A stretch of DNA of 64,000 bases from Blastococcus fimeti (GTDB lineage: Bacteria; Actinomycetota; Actinomycetes; Mycobacteriales; Geodermatophilaceae). The DNA lies in NCBI GenBank assembly GCA_900102115.1, contig FNAW01000002.1:434001-498000 (forward strand), in the 5' to 3' direction. The translations under genes and the position numbers were made by a program. Position 1 is the first letter of the stretch. Every line of letters begins with the position of its first letter. The notes beneath the pieces are model-generated. The model made no database searches. It was not told where the DNA came from and saw nothing but the letters and a program-made list of their open reading frames with translations. Of this stretch, positions 10,542 to 22,014 are shown piece by piece.

Positions 10542-10769
10542 TCACGCCTTCTTACTATTCCGGTTCGCCCCACCGCGGCTGCGCAGGGTGGCGCCGGACT
10601 CGGAGAGCAGCCGGTGGACGAAGCCGTAGGAGCGCTTGGTCGACTCGGCCAGCGAGCGGATGCTCTCGCCGCCGTCGTACCGCTTGCGCAGCTCGTCGGC
10701 CAGCGTGCTCCGGTCGCCGCCGGTGATGCGCTTGCCCTTGCCCAGGTCCGCAGTGCTCGAGTCGGCCAT
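10542..10769 (-). CDS. Small helix-turn-helix protein, 75 aa
   Basis: A compact basic protein with one helix-turn-helix: ADELRKRYDGGESIRSLAES (recognition set-up) followed by KRSYGFVHRLLSESG and a basic tail GGANRNSKK. This pattern, in which the protein is essentially one HTH resembling the resolvase/MarR-like fold, recurs in actinobacteria as an unnamed, conserved DNA-binding protein. ATG 10769 is chosen for the GGAGGGGAGCC ribosome site. It sits between an ABC-F gene and an enoyl-CoA hydratase on the same strand. No target is known. Confidence 0.85.
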   Translation of the reverse strand: MADSSTADLGKGKRITGGDRSTLADELRKRYDGGESIRSLAESTKRSYGFVHRLLSESGATLRSRGGANRNSKKA

Positions 10770-10841
10770 GGCTCCCCTCCGTGTCAGCCCCCGGCCGCGC
10801 GCGTCGGGCAGATGCGCGCGGTGGGGACCGTCCTGTGGCGC

Positions 10842-10857
10842 CGTCATCCCGATGACG
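10842..10857. promoter_or_regulatory. Palindrome upstream of the small HTH gene
   Basis: CGTCATC-cc-GATGACG, a perfect 7-bp inverted repeat centred about 80 bp before the HTH start. It could be an operator or part of the transcription end of the ABC-F gene, which stops at 10912. Weak evidence. Confidence 0.25.
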
Positions 10858-10911
10858 ACGACCCCTGGGAGCCATGATCACCCAGGCGCCGAGACCCGGC
10901 CACGCGAGAAA

Positions 10912-12513
<1,602 letters not shown>

Positions 12514-12520
12514 TGAACCC

Positions 12521-12526
12521 AGGGTA
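12521..12526 (-). promoter_or_regulatory. Candidate -10 box of the leaderless ABC-F message
   Basis: TACCCT, then 7 nt, then GTG 12513. An inverted repeat at 12543-12565 overlaps the expected -35 position. Confidence 0.5.
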
Positions 12527-12542
12527 GGCGCTCGGAGTGCGA

Positions 12543-12565
12543 TCACCCCCACGTTTCCGGGGTGA
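12543..12565. promoter_or_regulatory. Inverted repeat over the ABC-F promoter
   Basis: TCACCCC-N9-GGGGTGA, perfect 7-bp arms. It covers the expected -35 region of the ABC-F gene and lies about 80 bp before the divergent membrane-protein gene, so one bound regulator could affect both. Confidence 0.4.
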
Positions 12566-12643
12566 CATGGGCGGCATCCCCCGCCCGGGCGTGTTCCGGG
12601 GCGGAGGGGCCCGTCCGGGCCCTGGAGCAGCCAGGATGCGCAC

Positions 12644-14809
12644 ATGGGACCGGATGCGCGTGCGTGGGGGCTGCCGTGCCCGGTCTGCGGCCGCCCGACG
12701 GGGGACGTCGGTACTGGGCCGTGCCCGGCCTGCGGGCTGCCGGCCGCGGCGCACGCCGCGCTCGTGGTCGCGCGCATCGGGACGACGCTGACCGAGCTCG
12801 CCCGCGACCGCGACGCGCTCCTGGCGTCGCTCCGGGCCGCGGCCCCCGGCGCCGTTCCGGGTCCGGCGGCCGCACCTCCGCAGCCGGCCGCATCCCCACA
12901 ACCGGTCACCGCTCCCCCACCGGCTCCCTTCTCCCCACCCGTCGCAGCTCCTCCGCCGTGGGTGCCTCAGGGGCCGCCGCCGGGCGCCGTTCCGCCCGTC
13001 CCATCCCGGCCCGCTCGCCGACTGAGCCCGCAGCAGGTGCTGCTGGGTCTGGGTGCCCTGCTGCTGGTCACGGCGGCGCTGGCGTTCGTCGCCGTGGCCT
13101 GGACCCGCTTCGGCCTGGTGTTCCAGGCGGGTCTGATGCTGACCGTGACGGTCGCCGCGTTCGGCAGCTCGGCGTGGGCCGCGCGCCGGCAGCTGCGGGC
13201 GACCGAGGAGGCGCTGGCGGCCGCCGGCGCGGCGCTGCTCGCGATCGACCTGGGCGCGGCACGGGGTCGCGGGCTGTTCGCCCTCGAGGACGTACCGCTG
13301 CGGCACTGGTGGTCGATCTCCTGCGCGGTCGTGGTCGTGGTCGCGGTGCTGCTGGGTCGGCTGACCCGGACGACGTCGGTCTGGCCGCTCACGGCACTCC
13401 TCGCCGCGCAGCCGCTGCCGTTCCTGCTCCTCGGGAGCGACCTCGTCGAGGGGCCCGCCGGCGTGGCCGCTGCGCTCGCCGTGGCGGCCGCCGACGTCGT
13501 CGCGGCGCGGCGCCTGCGGCCGCTGCTCGTCCCGGTCGCCCAGGTGCTGGCCGGAACCCTCGGGGCGGCCGGCGTGCTGGGCGGCCTCGCCGCGTCGGGC
13601 TGGGCGGACGCGACCGACTCGTGGACCTCCACCGCCGTCCTCGCCGTCGCCGGCGCAGGCGTGCTCGCCTACGCCTCCCGGTCCCGCCCCGAGCTCTCCG
13701 GCCTTGCCCGGGCCGCGGTGCCCGGGGGTGTGGGCGGGGTGGCCGGGCTCGCGCTGGCCGGCTCGCTCCAGCACGCCGGGACGGACGGCTGGTGGATCGC
13801 CGGCGCCCTCGGTCTCGGCCTGCTCAACCGGGCGGCCGCCCTCTGGACCGAGGGGCGGGCCCGGCTGGTCGCCGGCCCGGTCGCGGCCGGGGCGGCGCTG
13901 GTGCTCGTGCACGCGCTGCTGCTGGCCGACGACCGGCGGTTCGGCGAGCTGGCCGTCCTGGCGCTGGCCGCGACGGTCCCCGCCACCGTGGCCGCCGTCC
14001 GGATCCCTCCCCTGCGCGCCGCCGCGACCGCCGCGGCCCTGCTCGCGCCGGGTACCGCGATCCTGCTCGCCACCGCCGACGACGTGCTGTCCCCCGTCGT
14101 CGCCGGGCTGCTCCTGGCCCTGCTCGCCGCCGGGGCCTTCGCCGTCGCGACGGTGCGCCGGGCCCACCCCGAGGAGCTCGCCGCCGCCGCGGCCGGTGCG
14201 CTCACCGGGCTCGCGGCCGGAGCCACCTCCGCCTCGGCCGAGGCCTGGGGCCAGGTCGCCCTGCAGCTCGGCATCGTCGGGATCGCCGCCGGCTGCTACG
14301 CCGTCGTCACCGGACGGCGCCCGGTCGCCGTCGTCGCGGTGGCCGACCTGGTGGTCGCCACCTGGATCGCCGTCGGCGGTGCGGGTGTGGAGACGCCGGA
14401 GGCCTACACGCTGCCGGCTGCGGTCGGCCTGCTCGTGCTCGCCGTCCCGGCACTGCGCTCCGGCGCGCCCTCGTGGGCCGCCGAGGGCGCGGCCGTCGGG
14501 GTGGCGCTGGTGCCGTCCGCGCTCGTCGTCGTCGCGGACCCCACGGCGCTTCGCCTGGTGCTGGTGGTCGCCGCCGCGGCCGCGCTCGTCGTCGCCGGCA
14601 CGCTGCTGCACCGCCAGGCGCCGTTCCTCGTCGGCGCCGGCGTCCTGCTGCTGGTCACGGTCGCGCGGCTCGCGCCGTACGCGCCGCTGCTCCCCCTCTG
14701 GGCCTCCCTCGGTACCGCCAGCCTGCTGCTCCTCGCCGTGGGCGCGACCTACGAGCGGCGCCGTCAGCAGGCCCGGGAGGCCGTGGCCTGGGTCGGGCAG
14801 ATGCGCTGA
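12644..14809 (+). CDS. SCO7613-like polytopic membrane protein with N-terminal zinc ribbon
   Basis: A 721-residue protein. Residues 12-30 carry two CPxC pairs (Cys12/Cys15 and Cys27/Cys30, the latter in CPACGLP), a likely zinc knuckle. A helix, then a long Pro/Ala linker (about 70-125), precedes roughly sixteen or more hydrophobic segments that fill the rest. This matches the actinobacterial family known as SCO7613 C-terminal domain-containing membrane proteins; no function is known. It ends with a short charged tail after the last span. ATG 12644 follows AGGA. The downstream gene is a paralogue of its membrane half; see that entry. Confidence 0.85.
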   Translation: MGPDARAWGLPCPVCGRPTGDVGTGPCPACGLPAAAHAALVVARIGTTLTELARDRDALLASLRAAAPGAVPGPAAAPPQPAASPQPVTAPPPAPFSPPVAAPPPWVPQGPPPGAVPPVPSRPARRLSPQQVLLGLGALLLVTAALAFVAVAWTRFGLVFQAGLMLTVTVAAFGSSAWAARRQLRATEEALAAAGAALLAIDLGAARGRGLFALEDVPLRHWWSISCAVVVVVAVLLGRLTRTTSVWPLTALLAAQPLPFLLLGSDLVEGPAGVAAALAVAAADVVAARRLRPLLVPVAQVLAGTLGAAGVLGGLAASGWADATDSWTSTAVLAVAGAGVLAYASRSRPELSGLARAAVPGGVGGVAGLALAGSLQHAGTDGWWIAGALGLGLLNRAAALWTEGRARLVAGPVAAGAALVLVHALLLADDRRFGELAVLALAATVPATVAAVRIPPLRAAATAAALLAPGTAILLATADDVLSPVVAGLLLALLAAGAFAVATVRRAHPEELAAAAAGALTGLAAGATSASAEAWGQVALQLGIVGIAAGCYAVVTGRRPVAVVAVADLVVATWIAVGGAGVETPEAYTLPAAVGLLVLAVPALRSGAPSWAAEGAAVGVALVPSALVVVADPTALRLVLVVAAAAALVVAGTLLHRQAPFLVGAGVLLLVTVARLAPYAPLLPLWASLGTASLLLLAVGATYERRRQQAREAVAWVGQMR

Positions 14810-14836
14810 CCGGGTGCCCGCGTCCGTGCACCGCCC

Positions 14837-14842
14837 TACGGT
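14837..14842 (+). promoter_or_regulatory. Possible -10 box before the second membrane protein
   Basis: TACGGT in the 66-bp gap between the tandem membrane genes, 33 nt before the next ATG. It would allow separate transcription of the second copy. No clear -35 is seen. Confidence 0.3.
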
Positions 14843-14875
14843 GAGGACGCCTCGCCGACCGGAAAGGGGGCGGTC

Positions 14876-16681
14876 ATGGACCAGCAGGTCGCCGAACGGA
14901 CGCTCCCTCCCCTGCCCTCCCGGGCCCGCCCGCCGCAGGTGCTGCTCGCAGTCGGGGCCGTCCTGCTGGTCAGCGCCGGCGCCGCGGTCGTCTCCGCCTC
15001 CGGAGGCACCGGTGCCCGCCTCCTGGTGCTCGCCCTCGCCGCGGTCGCGGCCGGCTCCGCGGTGCACGCCGACCGCGGCCGGCTGCGCAGCTCTGCCGAG
15101 ACCCTCGCCGCGAGCGCCGCAGGTCTCGCGCTGGCCGGGAGCGACCTCGGCAGCCCGGCCTCGGGCGGGAACCCGCTGCCGCCGCTCGCGCTCGCGGGCG
15201 GCTTCCTCGCGCTGCGGGTCCTCTCCCCCGTCCCCGCCGCCTGGCCCCTGGCCGCCTGGGCCGCCGCCCAGCTGGCGGCCCTGCGATCGCTCGGTGCCGT
15301 CCCGGACGCGCTGAGCACCGAGCTGTTCCTGGGCATCTCGCTCGTGGGCCTCGGGGTGGCGCTCTGGGCCCGCCCCCTGGTCGCCCGGCTGACCCTGCTC
15401 ACGACGGCGCCGTGGTTCGCCGCCGGCGTCCTCGCCGGCTCCCGGGAGGCCTGGACCGCGGGCCCCGCGGAGCGCTGGGCGGCGACGGCGCTCGTGGTCG
15501 CAGCGGCCGCCGGGCTCCTGCTGGCGCGGCTGCGGCAGCCCCTGGACGTCCTGCTCGGGCCACCCCGGCTGGTACCGGTGGTCGCCGGTGCGCTGACCGC
15601 CGTGGCCGTCACCGGGGCGGGCTCCGCCGGGGGTCCGGTCGCGGTGGCGGTCGGCGGTTTCGTCGGCGTCCTCGTGGCCGCGACGGCCGCCGCCCGGCTG
15701 TCGGGCTGGCGGCGCGGGCTCCTCCTGCCCATGGCCCTGACCGGCGGTGTGCTGCTCGTCGCCCTGTCGGTCCTCCGCCTCCTCGACGGGCGGCACTGGT
15801 CGGAGATCGCCCTGCTGCTCCTGCTCACCGCCGTCCCGACGGTGTGGGTGGCCGCCGCCCGCCGGGACGACCGTCCGGTCGCCGCGCCCACCGCCGTCGG
15901 GTGCCTGGCCGGCGCCGCGCTGTTCGGGCTGCCCGACGGCTGGGCGACGCCGGCACAGGGCGCGGTGCACCTCACCGGCCTGTTCGTCCTCGCGCTGGGC
16001 ACCGCCGCCCGCCTGGAGCGGGAGTCCCGCCGGGCGACGGCGACCGCCGCGGCGGCCTGCGCGGCGGGAGCCGTCGTCCTGCTGGCGGGAACCGGGCAGC
16101 CGACGCCGCTCGCGGCGCACCTGGCGGTGCAGGGCGCGGTCACCCTGGCGTGGGCGTGGTGGAGCGGCCGCCCCGGGACCGCAGCCGCCGAGGACGCCGA
16201 CCCGGCCGCGGCCTGGCGGGTCGGCTCGGCCGAGCTCGTCGTCGCCGCGTGGATCGTCGCGGGCCTCGCGGGGGCCGGCGCGATCGAGGCCTACAGCCTC
16301 CCGGCCGCGCTCGGGCTCCTGGGCGCCACGGGACGGGGACTCCTGCGGGACCCCTCGTGGTCGGCGTGGGGGCCCGGGCTCCTGGTGGCGGCCGTGCCCT
16401 CGGCGCTGCTCGCCGTCCTCCGGCCCGACGTGCCGCGGGCGGTGATCGTGCTCGCGCTCGCCGCCGCCGTGCTGGTCGCGGGCGCCCGCACCGGCCGGCG
16501 GGCGCCGCTCGCGGTCGGCGCCTGGACCGCGCTGCTCGTCGGCCTCGGCCTCGCCGTCCACGCGCTGCCCTGGCCGGCGGCCGCGGCTCTGCTGGTGGGC
16601 GCTGTCCTCCTGGCGATCGGCGCGCGCCGGGAGCGCCGGCCGGTCGCCGGCTTCGCGACCCACCTGGCCGACCTGCGCTGA
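14876..16681 (+). CDS. Second SCO7613-like polytopic membrane protein
   Basis: A 601-residue, almost entirely hydrophobic protein with about sixteen predicted spans and no zinc ribbon. It is a paralogue of the preceding gene. Both share a late block, EAYTLPAAVGLL in the first and EAYSLPAALGLL in the second, followed by a similar VPSAL segment and a final charged tail. It starts with a short soluble leader MDQQVAERTLPPLPSRARPP, then the first span PQVLLAVGAVLLVSAGAAVV. ATG 14876 has a strong GGAAAGGGGG site. Function unknown; tandem duplication is inferred from the shared motifs. It converges on the MFS gene with a 6-bp gap. Confidence 0.85.
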   Translation: MDQQVAERTLPPLPSRARPPQVLLAVGAVLLVSAGAAVVSASGGTGARLLVLALAAVAAGSAVHADRGRLRSSAETLAASAAGLALAGSDLGSPASGGNPLPPLALAGGFLALRVLSPVPAAWPLAAWAAAQLAALRSLGAVPDALSTELFLGISLVGLGVALWARPLVARLTLLTTAPWFAAGVLAGSREAWTAGPAERWAATALVVAAAAGLLLARLRQPLDVLLGPPRLVPVVAGALTAVAVTGAGSAGGPVAVAVGGFVGVLVAATAAARLSGWRRGLLLPMALTGGVLLVALSVLRLLDGRHWSEIALLLLLTAVPTVWVAAARRDDRPVAAPTAVGCLAGAALFGLPDGWATPAQGAVHLTGLFVLALGTAARLERESRRATATAAAACAAGAVVLLAGTGQPTPLAAHLAVQGAVTLAWAWWSGRPGTAAAEDADPAAAWRVGSAELVVAAWIVAGLAGAGAIEAYSLPAALGLLGATGRGLLRDPSWSAWGPGLLVAAVPSALLAVLRPDVPRAVIVLALAAAVLVAGARTGRRAPLAVGAWTALLVGLGLAVHALPWPAAAALLVGAVLLAIGARRERRPVAGFATHLADLR

Positions 16682-16687
16682 CGTCGG

Positions 16688-17923
16688 CTAGGCGTAGGTC
16701 GCCGGCATGACGGCGCTCCGGAACGGCGAGAGGGTGAGGACCAGCGCCGCGACGCCCAGCCCGCCGATGCAGACGGCGATCACCGGACGGTCGCCGTACG
16801 CCGTCGCCGCGAGGCCCGCCAGCGGCGCGGCAGCCGCGATCGACCCCCAGTTGAACGCCCGGATCGTCCCGTTCATCCGGGCGCGCAGCCGGTCGGGCGT
16901 CACCGCGTTGCGGTAGCTCAGGTCCAGCGGACCCTTGAGCCCGAGGCCGACCCCGTTGAGCAGCTGTCCGACCACCAGCAGCGCCACCCCGGTCGCCCCC
17001 GGCGGGGCGACCAGGAGGAGAACGAACGCCGGCGGGTGCAACCACATCGCGGCCACGCAGACCCGGCCCACGCCGGACCGCTCGGCGGCCCGCGGCGCCA
17101 GACCGGCGCCGACCACCCCGCTCACTCCCGCGCACGAGAGGACCAGCCCGACCGTGAGCGCGTCCAGGCCGAGCTCCTCGGTCGCGTGGAACACGAAGAT
17201 GGTCATGACCGCGGAGTTGAAGAAGAACCACAGGTGCAGCGACACGGCGTACGGGGCGAGGGTGCGGTGCCGGTACACCCAGGCCCCGCCCTCCTCCAGC
17301 TCGCGCCACAGGTGCCGGTCCGGCTGCCGCTGGGGCGCGGGCTCCTCCCCACGGATCGAGGCCAGAAGAACAGCTGCCACCGCATGGCTGACCGCGTTGA
17401 AGAGGACCGCGACAGGGGCGGAGAAGAACCTGACCAGAACGCCCACCACGAGCGGGCCGACCGCCTCCGCTGCCGTCGTCGTCTGCTCGATGCGCGCATT
17501 CGCGACGGGCAGCATCTGCATCGGCACCAGGTGTGGCAGATAGGACTGGTGCGCCGCGTGGAAGAACATCGACGCCGCCCCGACGACGGCCACGAGACCG
17601 GCGAGGATCGGGACCGTCAGCAACCCGGTCAGCGCGAGGGCCCCGATGGTCCCCGTCGCCGCGGCGGTCACGGTGTCGGCGGCGATGAGCACCGGCCGTC
17701 GGCGCATCCGGTCGGTGAGGACTCCGGCGAGCAGCCCGATCCCGAGTGCGGGCAGCCACTGCGCCGACCGCACGAAGCCGATCGCCGCCTGATCCGCCGA
17801 CAGCGTCTCGATTAGGAGCAGCTGCAGGGCCAGGCCGAAGGTGAACGAGCCCAGCCACGAGACCGTGCCGGAGAGCCACAGCCGCACGAATGCCGGGTAG
17901 GCCAGCACGCCGCTGCTCGGCAC
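16688..17923 (-). CDS. MFS transporter
   Basis: A major facilitator of the MFS_3 / EntS-like type, about 411 residues with twelve hydrophobic spans. FVRLWLSGTVSWLGSF opens helix 1, and the helix 2-3 loop LTDRMRRRPVLIAADT matches the family's D-R-x-R-R-R signature. The middle loop ends in GEEPAPQRQPDRHLWRELEEG. Members usually export siderophores or drugs. GTG 17923 gives the usual N-terminal length; GTG 18007, 12 bp after the GNAT stop, would add 28 residues. Neither has a good ribosome site. Follows the GNAT gene on the same strand. Confidence 0.88.
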   Translation of the reverse strand: MPSSGVLAYPAFVRLWLSGTVSWLGSFTFGLALQLLLIETLSADQAAIGFVRSAQWLPALGIGLLAGVLTDRMRRRPVLIAADTVTAAATGTIGALALTGLLTVPILAGLVAVVGAASMFFHAAHQSYLPHLVPMQMLPVANARIEQTTTAAEAVGPLVVGVLVRFFSAPVAVLFNAVSHAVAAVLLASIRGEEPAPQRQPDRHLWRELEEGGAWVYRHRTLAPYAVSLHLWFFFNSAVMTIFVFHATEELGLDALTVGLVLSCAGVSGVVGAGLAPRAAERSGVGRVCVAAMWLHPPAFVLLLVAPPGATGVALLVVGQLLNGVGLGLKGPLDLSYRNAVTPDRLRARMNGTIRAFNWGSIAAAAPLAGLAATAYGDRPVIAVCIGGLGVAALVLTLSPFRSAVMPATYA

Positions 17924-18019
17924 GCGGGCAGTCAAGCAGACCTGGGCGCCGTGCAGCGGCCTGAGCCTGCGAGCCTCGCCGGGCCCGGAGACGACGCGGG
18001 TGCGCACGAGGGCGGCCGA

Positions 18020-18712
18020 TCAGGGCCCGAAGAGGACCTCGGCGCCCACCGGCCGGTACCCGGCGGCGAGGAAGGCGCGCAGCGACGCGCTGTTCGCCGG
18101 GGCCACCTGGGCCCACAGGGGGCCTGGCGCCAGCGCCGGGGCCGCCGCGACCAGCGCCGTCCCCAGTCCGCGCCCGCGGGCCCACGGCTCGACCTCCACG
18201 GAGACCTCCCAGCGGTCGGCGACGCCCCGCCCGACCGCGAGCAGCCCGCCGCCGTCGGGCGTCGTCCAGACGCGGACGTCGCGCCGGTGCGCCAGGGCCC
18301 GGTCGACCCGCGGGTGCGCGGCCGCCTCGACCGGCAGCGCGCGCAGCGGCACCCCTGGCTCGAGCCCCGCCGGCGGCGACACGAGCACGGCGTCGACCAC
18401 GCCGGGCTCGTGGCCGATCCGGTCCCCCAGCGCGGCCAGGAACCGGGCACCCAGCGGTGCGGCGAGCGGGTCGTGCGCCACGGCGGCGGCGACCCAGTCC
18501 GGATCGACGTCGGCCGCGACGACGTGCCAGGCGGACCCCCCGACGACGACTGCCCGCGCCCCGGGGGGCGCGGGCAGCACGGTCACGCTCGCGTCGGCCG
18601 GCGGGTGGCTCCCCGCGGCCAGTAGCTCCAGGAGCTCGCGGAGGGTCAGACCCGGAAGCCGAGCGCGCGGAGCTGCTCGCGGCCGTCGTCGGTGATCTTG
18701 TCCGGGCCCCAC
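18020..18712 (-). CDS. GNAT-family N-acetyltransferase
   Basis: The C-terminal part is a GNAT fold: WEVSVEVEPWARGRGLGTAL contains the acetyl-CoA loop RGRGLG, followed by APANSASLRAFLAAGYRPVG. The N-terminal half (RELLELLAAG and later IGHEPGVVDAVLVSP) is a family-specific domain. Substrate unknown. The start is unclear: GTG 18712 overlaps the upstream sufT-like gene by 67 nt. A tempting CTG overlapping its stop (CTGA) would start at TLRELLELL, and GTG 18586 is a shorter choice. It lies between the SUF operon and the MFS gene on the same strand. Confidence 0.75.
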   Translation of the reverse strand: MGPGQDHRRRPRAAPRARLPGLTLRELLELLAAGSHPPADASVTVLPAPPGARAVVVGGSAWHVVAADVDPDWVAAAVAHDPLAAPLGARFLAALGDRIGHEPGVVDAVLVSPPAGLEPGVPLRALPVEAAAHPRVDRALAHRRDVRVWTTPDGGGLLAVGRGVADRWEVSVEVEPWARGRGLGTALVAAAPALAPGPLWAQVAPANSASLRAFLAAGYRPVGAEVLFGP

Positions 18713-19038
18713 GGCGGCATCCAGACCCAGTTGATCCGGATGTCGTCCACGAGCCCGGGGCCGGGGCCACCGGTGAGGGCCTGGCGGGCCTGGTCCTCGA
18801 TGACGTCGGTCAGCGGGCAGGCCGCCGAGGTGAGCGTCATGTCGATGATCGCGACGTTGTTGTCGTCGACGTCCAGGCCGTAGACGAGGCCGAGGTCGAC
18901 GACGTTGACGCCCAGCTCGGGGTCGACGACGTCGCGCATGGCCTCCTCGACGTCCTCGAGCAGCGCCGACTTGTAGGCCGGCAGGTCCCCCGGCGCACCG
19001 TCGGTGGCGGGGGTGGCGTTCTCGGTGCTCTCGCTCAT
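18646..19038 (-). CDS. sufT: SufT-like iron-sulfur assembly factor (DUF59/MIP18 domain)
   Basis: A 130-residue MIP18/DUF59 protein ending the SUF operon. Key features are VVDPELGVNVVDLGLVYGLD (the conserved DPELGxxVVDLGL motif), LTSAACPLTDVIEDQ with the single conserved Cys, and the WMPPWGPDKIT end. Family members help mature or deliver Fe-S clusters. An acidic, Thr-rich leader of about 25 residues precedes the domain. ATG 19038 follows GGAGG and overlaps the sufU stop (ATGA). The name follows position and domain and is not tested. Confidence 0.9.
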   Translation of the reverse strand: MSESTENATPATDGAPGDLPAYKSALLEDVEEAMRDVVDPELGVNVVDLGLVYGLDVDDNNVAIIDMTLTSAACPLTDVIEDQARQALTGGPGPGLVDDIRINWVWMPPWGPDKITDDGREQLRALGFRV

Positions 19039-19538
19039 GCGGTGCCTCCGGTCGGGGCGGTGGGGTGGGTGGCCGACAGAGCGGGGGTGCTCTGGGTGGA
19101 CAGCGCGCGGGCGGAGGCGTCCTTCAACGCCATCCAGCTCATCAGGGCGCACTTGATCCGGGCCGGGTACTTCGACACCCCGGCGAACGCGACGGCGTCC
19201 TCAAGCGTGTCCTCGAGCTTCTCGGCGACGGTCAGGTCACCCTTGGCCTGCATCAGCGTCACGAAGTCCTCGCCGGCGGCGAGGGCCTCGTGCACGCTCT
19301 TGCCCAGGACGAGGTCGTACATCGCCGAGATCGAGGCCTGGCTGATCGAGCAGCCCATGCCCTCGTAGGACACGTCGGCGATCGTCTCGCCCTCGAGGTG
19401 CAGCCGGAGCGTCACCTCGTCACCGCACGTCGGGTTGACGTGGTGCACCTCGGCCTCGAAGGGGTCGCGGAGACCTCGCCCGTGCGGGTTCTTGTAGTGG
19501 TCCAGGATGATCTCCTGGTACATCGACTCGAGCTGCAT
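19035..19538 (-). CDS. sufU: Zinc-dependent sulfur-transfer protein SufU
   Basis: A 167-residue SufU. It accepts persulfide sulfur from SufS and passes it to the SufBCD scaffold. The zinc ligands are visible: Cys38 and Asp40 in NPTCGDEV, Cys63 in GMGCSISQAS, and Cys130 in RIKCALMSWMAL. A 25-residue Ala/Thr tail follows. ATG 19538 (MQLESMYQEIILDHYKNP) is the family's usual opening, with GAGG 8-9 nt upstream. It starts 10 bp after the sufS stop. Confidence 0.95.
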   Translation of the reverse strand: MQLESMYQEIILDHYKNPHGRGLRDPFEAEVHHVNPTCGDEVTLRLHLEGETIADVSYEGMGCSISQASISAMYDLVLGKSVHEALAAGEDFVTLMQAKGDLTVAEKLEDTLEDAVAFAGVSKYPARIKCALMSWMALKDASARALSTQSTPALSATHPTAPTGGTA

Positions 19539-19548
19539 CAGTGCGACC

Positions 19549-21658
<2,110 letters not shown>

Positions 21659-21662
<4 letters not shown>

Positions 21663-22012
21663 TCACCGGCCGCGAGCGGGAGACGGCCGTCGCTCTCGGT
21701 GTCGACGAGCACTGCCCCCCCCTCTACGCGGACCGGGTAGACGTCGACCGGCTCGGTCGCCGGCAGGTTGGTGGGCTCGCCCGTGCGCAGGTCGAAGCAC
21801 GAGCCGTGCAGGTAGCACTCGATGGTCGGGGCGCCGCCGAACAGCTCGACGTCCCCCTCGCTCAGCGGGACGTCGGCGTGCGAGCACCGGTCCTCGAGGG
21901 CGTACAGCTGACCCTCGAAGCGGACGACGGCGACGTCGACGTCCGCGAGCTCGACGCGCAGGGCGCCGTTCTCGGGGACGTCGGACAGTGCGCAGACGCG
22001 TTCGAAGGCCAT
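21659..22012 (-). CDS. Rieske-type ferredoxin in the SUF operon
   Basis: A 117-residue soluble Rieske protein with a [2Fe-2S] site: Cys43-x-His45 (CSH) and Cys66-x-x-His69 (CYLHGSC). The length fits non-heme dioxygenase ferredoxin subunits. Its place between sufD and sufC is a known actinobacterial arrangement and suggests an electron-transfer role in cluster assembly rather than aromatic oxidation, but this is inference. ATG 22012 is two bases after the sufD stop. Confidence 0.93.
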
Positions 22013-22014
22013 GG

